20,451 bases of DNA, from contig DIEQ01000117.1 of the NCBI GenBank assembly GCA_002418705.1, positions 23,513-43,963 on the forward strand. The letters run 5' to 3'. Source of the DNA: Mageeibacillus sp. UBA5770 (lineage in GTDB: Bacteria > Bacillota_A > Clostridia > Saccharofermentanales > Saccharofermentanaceae). The position numbers were made by a program, and so were the translations under genes. Shown here in pieces: positions 8,334-15,897 of the stretch (positions within the stretch are counted from its first letter, which is position 1; each line of letters starts with the position of its first letter). The notes under the pieces were generated by a model. It did not search any database and was not told the origin of the DNA. It worked only from the letters and a program-made list of their open reading frames with translations.

Positions 8334-9665
8334 CTATTTGGCCGTTAGAGCCGCCATCGTAATGTAGTTGTAAGGCTGGTTGAAATGCGGCAGGAAGAAG
8401 ATATCAAGCAGCTTGAGCTTATCAATGGTAACTTTCTCTTCAATGGCCAGGGAAAACATATGGATCCCCATTGAAATATCCTCATATGAAGCCATCTGCG
8501 CACCCAGGATACGGCGGCTTACTTTATCATATACGATCCGGATCTTGACCGGATGGTTCTCCTTGATGAAGCTTGGCTTCTGCATATCCTCATAATCAGA
8601 GAAAAGCGGATCAAATCCCGCCTTCTGTGCAGCAGCAACAGACATTCCGGTGGATACCATGTTATATCCATAGATAGAAATACCATTTGAGCCTTGAACC
8701 CCTACCGATTCAATCGGTGTGCCGCAGGCATTATGGGCAGCGACGACTCCGCTGCGAACAGCATTCGTCGCAAGAGCAATATAGCTTGTCGCCTGCCGGG
8801 AATTATCATATACCGTAGCACAGTCTCCGATTGCGTATACGTCTTCACGGCTGGTCTGCTGGCTCAAATTAACAAGATATGCACCATTGGGGAACAGCGC
8901 AAGATCATTCTTTCCCAGCTCGGTATTTGGACGAAAACCAATCGCAAGCATGACCAGATCTGCAGGATACTCGCCCTTATCCGTAACAACCGACTGCACG
9001 CGGCCGTCACCCTTTAGTGCGAGTACTTTTTGTCCAAAGTGAAGCTCAACGCCGTTGTCATCAAGGACTCTATCCATGTCATGTGAGAACCACTGATCAT
9101 AATAATTGGCAAGACAGGTGTCGCCCAGTTCAAATAGCTTGGCATTTCTGCCTCTTCTGCGCATAGCTTCGGCAAGTTCGACGCCGATGTAGCCGGCTCC
9201 GATTATTGCAACATCCTTAATGGCGGCCTCGTTCATACAGGCCTGTGCCTTCTGTGCGTCCTGATAAAGCTTGACATACTGAACGTTCTCGAGGTCAGTA
9301 CCGGGAATATCAGGCGTTATGGGAAGCGAACCGGTTGCAAGGATCAGCTTGTCATAATGTTCAGAGATGTCGTTCCCGTCTTTATCAAAGGCGTGAACTA
9401 CCTTTGCATGAAAATCAATCGACTGTACATCTGCTTCCATATGAACCTTGGCGTTCTTAGCTTCCATTTTTTCTTTTGAAGAATAGAAAAGTCCGTCCGG
9501 ACTGTCGATCTGCCTTCCGATCCACAGGGCCGTACCGCATCCGAGGTAGCTGATATTTGAATTCCGGTCAAATATAATGAGTTCGTTGTCCGGATAGTTG
9601 TCGAGTATCGTGTTCGCGGCGGCTGTGCCGGCGTGGTTAGCTCCGATTAGAACAATCTTGGTCAT
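8334..9665 (-). CDS. nox: Water-forming NADH oxidase, FAD-dependent (Nox/CoA-disulfide reductase family)
   Basis: Flavoprotein of the pyridine nucleotide-disulfide oxidoreductase family, expected to reduce O2 to water with NADH in the cytosol. The 443-residue length is typical. The FAD-binding GANHAGTAAA motif starts at residue 8. The redox-active Cys43 is in SYLGCGTALW. The NADH-binding IGAGYIGVELAE is in the middle, YAIGDCA marks the second FAD motif, and HFNQPYNYITMAAL is the C-terminal family signature. The single Cys and the close likeness to streptococcal NOX favour an oxidase over CoA-disulfide reductase, but that activity remains possible. The start has GGGAGGA at good spacing. The gene is monocistronic between its own promoter and terminator. 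In an anaerobe it would serve oxygen removal and NAD regeneration. Confidence 0.9.
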   Translation of the reverse strand: MTKIVLIGANHAGTAAANTILDNYPDNELIIFDRNSNISYLGCGTALWIGRQIDSPDGLFYSSKEKMEAKNAKVHMEADVQSIDFHAKVVHAFDKDGNDISEHYDKLILATGSLPITPDIPGTDLENVQYVKLYQDAQKAQACMNEAAIKDVAIIGAGYIGVELAEAMRRRGRNAKLFELGDTCLANYYDQWFSHDMDRVLDDNGVELHFGQKVLALKGDGRVQSVVTDKGEYPADLVMLAIGFRPNTELGKNDLALFPNGAYLVNLSQQTSREDVYAIGDCATVYDNSRQATSYIALATNAVRSGVVAAHNACGTPIESVGVQGSNGISIYGYNMVSTGMSVAAAQKAGFDPLFSDYEDMQKPSFIKENHPVKIRIVYDKVSRRILGAQMASYEDISMGIHMFSLAIEEKVTIDKLKLLDIFFLPHFNQPYNYITMAALTAK

Positions 9666-9754
9666 ATAATTATCCTCCCGATATACAAAAATATTCCATG
9701 GTAAGAAAGTAAATCTCTCTGTAATAATTACAAGCTGGTGTTGACAACAAAATT

Positions 9755-9783
9755 ATTATACAGCCGTATTACATTGTTTACAA
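9755..9783 (-). promoter_or_regulatory. Predicted promoter of nox with overlapping inverted repeat
   Basis: Minus-strand TTGTAA (9778-9783), a 17-nt spacer and a consensus TATAAT (9755-9760). The -35 is covered by ATTGTTTACAAT (9773-9784), which has 5-bp arms around two bases and could be a repressor site. It resembles, but does not match, the Rex consensus. Confidence 0.7.
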
Positions 9784-9796
9784 TAGAAAATGCCAT

Positions 9797-9824
9797 AAAA
9801 AAACAGCCCTCAAAAAGAAGGCTG
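9797..9824 (-). terminator. Rho-independent terminator of the hydE-to-HD operon
   Basis: On the minus strand CAGCCTTC and GAGGGCTG form an 8-bp stem (one G-U pair) with a TTTTT loop, followed by seven T. It lies about 30 nt after the stop of the HD protein gene. Confidence 0.88.
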
Positions 9825-9853
9825 CCGTTCAACAAATCTCAACCGGTTTTGAT

Positions 9854-10411
9854 TCAGCAAAAAGGCATTGTCCTCATCGCCAGGATCGTCCGGGATATCA
9901 GATCATCAATTTCCCATCCAAGCATTTCGGCACCTTTACGGATCACATCGCGTGAGCAGCCGGCGGCAAAGCTGGCTGTCTTGAATTTCTTTTTAACGGA
10001 TGAAAGTTCAAGGTCAGAAACACTTTTCGACGGGCGCATAAGGGCTGTTGCACCGATTAAACCCGTCAGTTCGTCTGTTGCGAAAAGAATCTTTTCCATC
10101 AGGTCAACCGGCTCAATATCGACGGTAATCGAATACCCGTGGCTCGCCGTCGCACGGATCAGCCGCTCGTCAAGATCCTCCTCCCGCATGATCTCCTGCG
10201 ATTTGATGCAGTGCTGATCCGGAAAAAGTTCAAAATCCAGATCGTGCAGAAGTCCGACGTTACCCCAGAAATCTACTTCCCCGCACCCAAGTTCTTCCGC
10301 AAAATAACGCATCACGCCTTCAACGATCTCAGCATGCCGCAAATGGAATTCGTCCTTATTGTATTTTTTGAGAATTTCCCGGGCTTCATTTCTGGTTATG
10401 CTTCTGCTCAT
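9854..10411 (-). CDS. HD-domain phosphohydrolase (unknown substrate)
   Basis: A 185-residue single-domain protein of the HD/HDIG superfamily of metal-dependent phosphohydrolases. The metal ligands appear in order: His26 (LRHAEI), His56-Asp57 (LLHDLDFE), His91 (ASHGY) and Asp113 (ATDEL). Similar small clostridial proteins are annotated only as HD-domain hydrolases; the substrate may be a nucleotide or phosphate ester. It overlaps the upstream aminotransferase-like gene by 4 nt (ATGA), so it is the last gene of that operon and translationally coupled. A GGGGGAT site lies before the ATG. The sequence gives no direct reason why it is joined to transsulfuration genes. Confidence 0.85.
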   Translation of the reverse strand: MSRSITRNEAREILKKYNKDEFHLRHAEIVEGVMRYFAEELGCGEVDFWGNVGLLHDLDFELFPDQHCIKSQEIMREEDLDERLIRATASHGYSITVDIEPVDLMEKILFATDELTGLIGATALMRPSKSVSDLELSSVKKKFKTASFAAGCSRDVIRKGAEMLGWEIDDLISRTILAMRTMPFC

Positions 10412-11604
10412 GAATAGATCCCCCTCTTAAGCCGGTCAAAGGCTTCAATTATCAGTGACTTCGGACATGCTATATTTATTCTCTGGAATCCGGCACCTTC
10501 GGAACCGAACATGGTTCCATGGTCGAGCCATACCTCACTCTTCTTCTCAATCTTCTCACGAAGTTCATCATCGGAAAAGCCAAGTCCGGAAAAATCAAGC
10601 CACAGCAGGTATGTACCCTCAGGTTCTATTAAACGGACTTCCGGAAAATCAACCGCCAGTCTGCTGCGCATATATTCAATATTATCCCGAAGGTACAAAG
10701 TAAGGTCGTCAAGCCAGGGTCCGCCGCTTTCATATGCAGCCTGGCAGGCAATCATGCCGAACAGGTTCGGCTGGCTGTACCCGGTTTTCCGCATGGCACC
10801 GGCAAAACGGTTTTTGAGTGAATCATCCGTGATAATAAAATTCGATATCTGAAGACCGGCGATATTGAAGGTTTTGCTCGGTGCTGTGCAGGTGATCGTG
10901 ATCCGGGAGATTTCAGGAGAAATCGACGCAAAAATCGTATGTTTGTATCCGGGATATACAAAATCAGAATGGATTTCATCTGATATAACATACACACCGT
11001 GCTTCAGGCAGATGTCGCCTAATTTTTGCAGTTCTTCTTTGGTCCATACACGGCCCACGGGATTATGGGGATTGCAAAGGATGAAGGCCCGGACCCGGTT
11101 ATCGACAATTTTCTTCTCAAAGTCATCAAAATCAATTAAATATCTGCCCTCCCTGTAAAGAAGGGGACTGTTGACCAGCTTTCTGTCGAGGTCGGTGACG
11201 GCAGATGAAAATGGATAATATACCGGTCGCTGGATCAGCACGGAATCCCCCGGTTCAGTCAGTGCCGCAACAGCGGTGTACAGGCCAAAAACCACGCCTG
11301 GCGCGGTAACAATGTTACAAATATCGATATCGCAGCCGTATCGGCTGCGAAACCAGTTTGATACGGCAAGATAATATTCAGGTGTCGCATCCGAATATCC
11401 ATAAATCCCATGTCGGGCACGCTCCGCGATTGCCTCATTAATGCAGGGCGGCGAGCGGAAATCCATATCAGCAACCCACATCGGGAGCGCATTTTCAGGG
11501 ATTCCACGCTTATGGGCATAGTCATATTTAATTGAACGGGTATTCTGGCGGTCGATCACCTCATCAAAATTGAAAGTATTGCTGCGGTTCTGTTTTGCTG
11601 TCAT
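10408..11604 (-). CDS. patB: MalY/PatB-type PLP C-S lyase (cystathionine beta-lyase)
   Basis: Fold type I PLP enzyme of 398 residues, predicted to split cystathionine into homocysteine, pyruvate and ammonia. Family marks are LPMWVADMDF (40-49), CNPHNPVGRVW (177-187), SDEIHSD (208-214) with the PLP-contacting Asp209, the Schiff-base lysine Lys244 in APSKTFNIAG, and GFQRINIACP near the C-terminus. It starts 2 nt after the stop of the MetI-like gene, with the GGAGG site inside that gene's end, so the two are tightly coupled. The pairing of a cystathionine synthase with a beta-lyase mirrors the metIC logic in Bacillus, but with a PatB-type rather than a MetC-type lyase. General cysteine desulfhydrase activity is possible. 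Confidence 0.9.
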   Translation of the reverse strand: MTAKQNRSNTFNFDEVIDRQNTRSIKYDYAHKRGIPENALPMWVADMDFRSPPCINEAIAERARHGIYGYSDATPEYYLAVSNWFRSRYGCDIDICNIVTAPGVVFGLYTAVAALTEPGDSVLIQRPVYYPFSSAVTDLDRKLVNSPLLYREGRYLIDFDDFEKKIVDNRVRAFILCNPHNPVGRVWTKEELQKLGDICLKHGVYVISDEIHSDFVYPGYKHTIFASISPEISRITITCTAPSKTFNIAGLQISNFIITDDSLKNRFAGAMRKTGYSQPNLFGMIACQAAYESGGPWLDDLTLYLRDNIEYMRSRLAVDFPEVRLIEPEGTYLLWLDFSGLGFSDDELREKIEKKSEVWLDHGTMFGSEGAGFQRINIACPKSLIIEAFDRLKRGIYS

Positions 11605-11606
11605 TT

Positions 11607-12767
11607 TTACTGCCTCCCCGGTTTTGGATATCCTGAAATTGCCTGGCGGAGATCTTCAATCAGATCATCTGCATCCTCAATACCGACTGAAAGCCGAAGG
11701 AGACAATCATCCAATCCCACACGAACTTTAAGTTCTGCGGGTGTCTCGGCGTGTGTCTGCACGATAGGATATGTGATAAGGCTCTCAACACCGCCCAGGC
11801 TCTCCGCAAAATAAATTAGTTTAAGGTTCTCTAATACATATACAGCCAGATCCCTGGAAGCAAGGCGAAACGAAATCATCGCTCCGGCTCCGGATGCCTG
11901 GCTTCTGTTGGTATTATACCCCTGGTGCGCAGTCAGTCCAACATAGAATACATCCGTCACTTCGGGACACTGCAGAAGAAAGCCTGCAATTTTGCCAGCA
12001 TTTTTTTCCTGCCGCTCTAATCGTACTGCAAGTGTCTTGAGACTTCGTATCATCAGCCAGCTGTCAAAAGCACCGAGAACAGCTCCTTCCGACATGGATA
12101 TGCGGGAAATCCGCTCAGCAAGTCCGACGCGCTGCCCTGCGATGACAAAACCAGCAAGGATATCATTATGACCGCACAGATACTTGGTCCCGCTGTGAAC
12201 AACGATATCAGCACCGTATAACAACGGCTTTTGGAGATATGGAGTGAGAAATGTATTATCCGCTGCGAGCAGAATATCCCGCGTGCCAATCAGTTCACGG
12301 ATCTTCGCAATATCGGTCACCCGCATCATCGGATTAGATGGTGTCTCGACAAAAATCATGGATGTGTTATCACGGATAACGCGGTTAATATGAGGCAAAT
12401 CAGACGTATCGGCAAATTCAAATTCTATACCGTAAGGAGAATATATTTCGTCTGCGAGCCGGTGTGTGCCTCCATAAAGGTCTTCCGAGAGAATAACATG
12501 AGAACCGGGAAGCAGAAGCCTGAATATAGTTGAAATAGCAGCCATCCCGGACGAAAACGCCCAGCATTGCTGTCCCTTTTCCAAAAGTGCCATTGTTTTC
12601 TCAAGTTCTTCACGGGTTGGATTACCGGAACGTGAATAATCGTATCCTGTGCTCTGGTTCAGGCCGTTATGGCGGAATGTTGCGCTCTGATAAATAGGGA
12701 AACTGATCGCACCCGTGACCGGATCCGGTCCACGGAATCCATGGGTAAGCCTTGTATCGTCTTTCAT
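11607..12767 (-). CDS. metI: Cys/Met metabolism PLP enzyme, MetI-like (cystathionine gamma-synthase / O-acetylhomoserine thiolyase)
   Basis: Fold type I PLP enzyme of 386 residues of the Cys/Met metabolism family. It should join O-acyl-homoserine and cysteine into cystathionine, or take sulfide directly. Motifs are YDYSRSGNPTR (42-52), FSSGMAAI (71-78), ETPSNP (141-146), the PLP lysine Lys195 in VHSGTKYLCGHND, FAESLGGVESLITYP, and RLSVGIEDADDLI near the C-terminus. Sequence character is closest to B. subtilis MetI; a cystathionine gamma-lyase cannot be excluded. The ATG at 12767 has a GGGAG site 10 nt upstream. It lies 64 bp downstream of tcdA and 2 bp upstream of the PatB-type lyase, which indicates a transsulfuration pair. 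The 64-bp gap has no visible promoter. Confidence 0.88.
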   Translation of the reverse strand: MKDDTRLTHGFRGPDPVTGAISFPIYQSATFRHNGLNQSTGYDYSRSGNPTREELEKTMALLEKGQQCWAFSSGMAAISTIFRLLLPGSHVILSEDLYGGTHRLADEIYSPYGIEFEFADTSDLPHINRVIRDNTSMIFVETPSNPMMRVTDIAKIRELIGTRDILLAADNTFLTPYLQKPLLYGADIVVHSGTKYLCGHNDILAGFVIAGQRVGLAERISRISMSEGAVLGAFDSWLMIRSLKTLAVRLERQEKNAGKIAGFLLQCPEVTDVFYVGLTAHQGYNTNRSQASGAGAMISFRLASRDLAVYVLENLKLIYFAESLGGVESLITYPIVQTHAETPAELKVRVGLDDCLLRLSVGIEDADDLIEDLRQAISGYPKPGRQ

Positions 12768-12831
12768 AAATATTCAACTCCCTCGATATGTGAGAAATCC
12801 GGCTGCTGCAGTTATACAAATACAGTCAGCG

Positions 12832-13599
12832 TCACATTCGGGCAGGATGAATATTCGTCAGATCCTTAATTACTTCTCCGGCCAGGATCAGACCGGCAAC
12901 GGACGGCACAAATGAGATACTTCCGGGTACCTGCTGCCTGACGGAACAGTTCCTCGTGCTGTCAGGCGGACATACACAATTCTGTTTGCAGCTGATATCA
13001 TCTGACTCCGAAAGGGGAGTCGGTATCTCCTTTGAATAAACAACTTTGAGGGATTCAATCCCCCTGGCACGGAGTTCCCTTCTCATTACCTTGGCCAGCG
13101 GACAGACGGAAGTCTTATAAATATCCGCGACTTCAAACCGCGTCGGATCAAGCTTATTGCCGGCTCCCATGCAGCTGATGACCGGTATGTTCAGCGCTTT
13201 GGCACGTTCGATCAGGACAAGCTTGCTCGATACAGTATCGATTGCGTCGATAATATAGGAATATCGTGAAAAGTCATACTGATCCGCATTTGCCGCCCCG
13301 TAAAAGACTTCATTCACTTCGACACGTGCTGACGGATTGATATCAAGAATCCGGTCCCTCATCACCTCAACCTTCGGCTTGCCAACGGTTGACATCGTCG
13401 CAATCAACTGCCGGTTGATGTTGGTGAGGCACACATTATCATCGTCAAAAAGTGCAAACCCGCCGATACCGCTGCGTGCAAGGGCTTCCGCGGCAAAAGA
13501 ACCGACGCCGCCGATTCCGAACACCGCAACCGTTGATGAAGCTAATACCTTCATCGCATCTGCACCCAATAAAAGCTGTGTTCTTGAAAACTGATCCAA
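12832..13599 (-). CDS. tcdA: tRNA threonylcarbamoyladenosine dehydratase (ThiF/E1-like)
   Basis: ATP-dependent enzyme that cyclises the threonylcarbamoyl group of t6A37 in tRNA to ct6A. The 255 residues carry the E1-like nucleotide motif FGIGGVGSFAAEAL (27-40), DDDNVCLTNINRQ (51-63), KVEVMRDRI and DAIDTVSSK (118-126). PGSISFVPSVAGL near the end marks the TcdA/CsdL group rather than ThiF or MoeB. A clostridial-type Cys-rich segment (C-x3-C-x-C-x6-C) lies just before it. The start is a TTG at 13599, chosen because AAGGAG lies 8 nt upstream and no ATG fits. It follows hydE by 57 bp. Its presence in a sulfur and hydrogenase-maturation operon has no clear biochemical reason. Confidence 0.9.
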   Translation of the reverse strand: MDQFSRTQLLLGADAMKVLASSTVAVFGIGGVGSFAAEALARSGIGGFALFDDDNVCLTNINRQLIATMSTVGKPKVEVMRDRILDINPSARVEVNEVFYGAANADQYDFSRYSYIIDAIDTVSSKLVLIERAKALNIPVISCMGAGNKLDPTRFEVADIYKTSVCPLAKVMRRELRARGIESLKVVYSKEIPTPLSESDDISCKQNCVCPPDSTRNCSVRQQVPGSISFVPSVAGLILAGEVIKDLTNIHPARM

Positions 13600-13656
13600 A
13601 ATATATTCTCCTTATCAAGGCATAAGGCCTATGCAGACCATGCAATCGTTCCTTCT

Positions 13657-14820
13657 TTAAGGCTGATCAATACTCTCAGGTACGTAATCCCTATGATCGC
13701 CTCTTGTGTAGTCAGGCATATTGCCTGACCTCAAAATACGGCCGTTGAGACACTTCTGGCAGTCAACCGCATCATCACCTGTACAGATCTTATTGTCATA
13801 AAGAGCATAATCAGCGCGCACGCTCGTCGGCGAGAGGTTCGGCATGACAACATTGGCACCGTATCCGAAGCCCTTCTCTCTGCCAAGCGGATCAATCGTA
13901 CCGAGAGCTGTCGTTGAAGGAAGCAGGACTTTCGGCAGGAGAAGACGAGTCAGTGCAAGCATGACGAGAGTCTGCTGCAGCGAACCGGCCGCGAAGTCTG
14001 CGAACCGGGTCCCGCTCGAGGGGATAAATGGCCCGATACCAACCATATGAGGAACTAGATCCTGAAGAAATACGAGATCGGAAGCCAGATTTTCGGGTGT
14101 CTGGAAAGGTGATCCGACCATGAAGCCTGCACCTACCTGATAACCTATTTCTTTCAGATCGCGCAGGCAGTCTTTGCGGTGGGCCAGGCTCATCTCTTCC
14201 GGATGGAGCAGGCTGTAATGCTCGTCTGTCGCTGTCTCATGGCGAAGCAGATAACGGTTGGCACCCGCCTCAAAATATTTGAGGTAGGACTCGTGCGATT
14301 TTTCTCCGAGCGACAGTGTAATAGCAGTATTGGGAAATGTTTTTCTGATCATACGGATTATCTCACACATCCGCTCGTCGGTATAATACGGATCTTCCCC
14401 GCCTTGAAGGACATAGGAATGATAGCCAAGCTTTTCCCCAGTCCTGCAGCACGATAGTATGTCCTCGTTCGAAAGACGGTATCTGTGAACCTGCGTCTGG
14501 CTATGTCCGATTCCGCAATAATAACAGTCATTTTTACAGTGGTTGGTAAATTCAATCAGCCCGCGGAAAAACACGCGGTTCCCATAAGCCTTATGACGTA
14601 CTTCCAGTGCGGCATCCGCAAGGCTTTTTACAACCTCCGGATGAGTGTGTATGTTGTCTTTGTCAGAAAAAAAAGTGATAACAGCTTCCAGGTCGCTTTT
14701 GGCTGCGGTCAGAACAGATATGTCATCCGCTCCTTCATCCAAAAACCTGAGAGCCCTGTCCTTTTGTCCCGCAATCCACGACAACACCATAGCCGCCGTA
14801 AACTTCGTATCTTCATTCAT
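13657..14820 (-). CDS. hydE: [FeFe]-hydrogenase maturase, radical SAM protein HydE
   Basis: Radical SAM enzyme that works with HydF and HydG in assembling the [2Fe] subcluster of [FeFe]-hydrogenase. The radical SAM Cys motif C-x3-C-x2-C is in RGLIEFTNHCKNDCYYCG, about 95 residues from the chosen start. Further HydE marks are LQGGEDPYY, VGIGPFIPS, LSPTSVRADYALYDNK and CTGDDAVDC. The open frame extends to a TTG at 14868 (403 residues); I prefer the ATG at 14820 (387 residues), although only a weak GGGTGG precedes either. The N-terminal part before the core is about 30 residues longer than in typical HydE. BioB and PylB are relatives but fit the C-terminal motifs less well. HydF and HydG are not in the window. 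The promoter is not clear. Confidence 0.85.
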   Translation of the reverse strand: MNEDTKFTAAMVLSWIAGQKDRALRFLDEGADDISVLTAAKSDLEAVITFFSDKDNIHTHPEVVKSLADAALEVRHKAYGNRVFFRGLIEFTNHCKNDCYYCGIGHSQTQVHRYRLSNEDILSCCRTGEKLGYHSYVLQGGEDPYYTDERMCEIIRMIRKTFPNTAITLSLGEKSHESYLKYFEAGANRYLLRHETATDEHYSLLHPEEMSLAHRKDCLRDLKEIGYQVGAGFMVGSPFQTPENLASDLVFLQDLVPHMVGIGPFIPSSGTRFADFAAGSLQQTLVMLALTRLLLPKVLLPSTTALGTIDPLGREKGFGYGANVVMPNLSPTSVRADYALYDNKICTGDDAVDCQKCLNGRILRSGNMPDYTRGDHRDYVPESIDQP

Positions 14821-14913
14821 ATTCATCCACCCAGCCACTCTGTCTGCATTGGCACGCAGTCTATTCAAACAATTCCTATCACTTCACTTGGCATTAGTAT
14901 TATCGCATTATCC

Positions 14914-14946
14914 GAGCCAAAATGAAAGAGCAGAAGTTGGCTCTGC
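14914..14946 (-). terminator. Weak terminator / alternative hairpins after the mgsA operon
   Basis: On the minus strand GCAGA pairs with TCTGC (7-nt loop), followed by TCTTTCATTTT, a weak terminator-like unit 33 nt past the HPr-like gene. A competing stem GAGCCAA/TTGGCTC (14914-14920 and 14937-14943) overlaps it, so the two folds exclude each other. Read-through into hydE is plausible. Confidence 0.35.
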
Positions 14947-14978
14947 CTTACAATTCACAAAAGAAATTATTGCCGATT

Positions 14979-15212
14979 TCAGTCATTATTAACAAAATAC
15001 TTAGAAAGGATATTGATTTTCTCATCGGTCTCATTATAGATATTCAGCTGGATAATTTTTGTCAAATCAAGACTGAATATACCCATCATGGATTTTGCAT
15101 CTATAATATACCGGCCGGAAACCAGATCAAAATCGCCGTCCATTTTCGATACATCACTTACAAAATTTTTCACCTTCTCAAGTGAACCCAAATCAATATA
15201 TACGGTTTTCAT
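14979..15212 (-). CDS. HPr-like protein lacking the phosphorylatable His (Crh-like)
   Basis: A 77-residue protein with the fold signature of the PTS phosphocarrier HPr. DAKSMMGIFSLDL (38-50) matches the conserved KSIMG region, and Ser41 corresponds to HPr Ser46, the site of HPr kinase. Aligning back from there, the active-site His15 is replaced by Leu11 and Arg17 by Lys13, so it cannot act as a PTS phosphocarrier. This is the same logic as B. subtilis Crh, which has Gln at position 15, keeps Ser46 and is known to bind methylglyoxal synthase. Here the gene lies 36 bp downstream of mgsA on the same strand, with a GTGGGG site before its ATG. A role in controlling MgsA is inferred from homology plus adjacency. 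It could instead be a structural HPr paralogue of unknown function. Confidence 0.82.
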   Translation of the reverse strand: MKTVYIDLGSLEKVKNFVSDVSKMDGDFDLVSGRYIIDAKSMMGIFSLDLTKIIQLNIYNETDEKINILSKYFVNND

Positions 15213-15248
15213 ATGATCCCCACTTCATTTCTTTCTGCTTTACCGGTG

Positions 15249-15719
15249 TTAAAGCTTCTCCGCCCTGTCCTGCACGGCCTTTTTGAAATTAACGATTCTG
15301 TGATTGTACTCCTGGTTCATATAGGGCGATGTGATAATAAAATCCGCGGAAGCCCGGTTGTTGGCAATCGGAATATCATAGACCTGGGCGATTCGAAGGA
15401 GCGCTTTGACATCAGGATCATGAGGCTGAGCAGTCAGCGGATCTGAAAAGAATATCGCGAGGTCTACTCTCCCCTCAACGATCTTCGCACCAATTTGCTG
15501 GTCACCGCCCAAAGGACCGCTGTTGTAGCCCCTTACAGGCAAGCCGGTACGATCCGTTATCATCCTTGCGGTAGTTCCTGTACCGCAGAGGAAGTGGTTC
15601 TGCAGCACCTCTTTATTCTTATTGCACCACTCAATCAAATCTTCCTTCTTCTGGTCATGGGCTATTAATGCTATATTCTTCTGTTTGCCGATAGTAAGAA
15701 CTACGAAATCTTCTCCCAT
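15249..15719 (-). CDS. mgsA: Methylglyoxal synthase
   Basis: Converts dihydroxyacetone phosphate to methylglyoxal and phosphate, a bypass of lower glycolysis when sugar phosphates build up. The 156 residues include IAHDQKK with His21 (E. coli His19), SGPLGGDQQIGA with the catalytic Asp73 (E. coli Asp71), and FFSDPLTAQPHDPDVKALLR with Asp93, His100 and Asp103, all at a constant offset of 2 from E. coli MgsA. The ATG at 15719 has AGGAGG 7-8 nt upstream. It is first of a two-gene unit with the HPr-like gene. Upstream (15720-15810) no convincing promoter was found, only AT-rich sequence with TAAAAT-like hexamers. Confidence 0.95.
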   Translation of the reverse strand: MGEDFVVLTIGKQKNIALIAHDQKKEDLIEWCNKNKEVLQNHFLCGTGTTARMITDRTGLPVRGYNSGPLGGDQQIGAKIVEGRVDLAIFFSDPLTAQPHDPDVKALLRIAQVYDIPIANNRASADFIITSPYMNQEYNHRIVNFKKAVQDRAEKL

Positions 15720-15810
15720 ATAGCCGCCTCCTGAAATAAATTTCTATTCACATATTTTAACCTATAAATGCTTCAAATATATAAAGAATTATCAGTTTAT
15801 CTCATTTCAA

Positions 15811-15879
15811 AAAAACACAAAAATGCCTTTCCTCAAGATTCCCCGGCGCAGGGCCGTGAAGTCATCTGAGGAAAGGCAT
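15811..15879 (-). terminator. Rho-independent terminator of metY with a large loop
   Basis: Perfect 13-bp arms ATGCCTTTCCTCA (15823-15835) and TGAGGAAAGGCAT (15867-15879) are followed on the minus strand by TTTTTGTGTTTTTTT. It lies about 18 nt past the metY stop. The loop of 31 nt is unusually long and contains a further GC-rich segment able to fold. Confidence 0.88.
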
Positions 15880-15897
15880 CTGTGGTTCCTAATGTTC

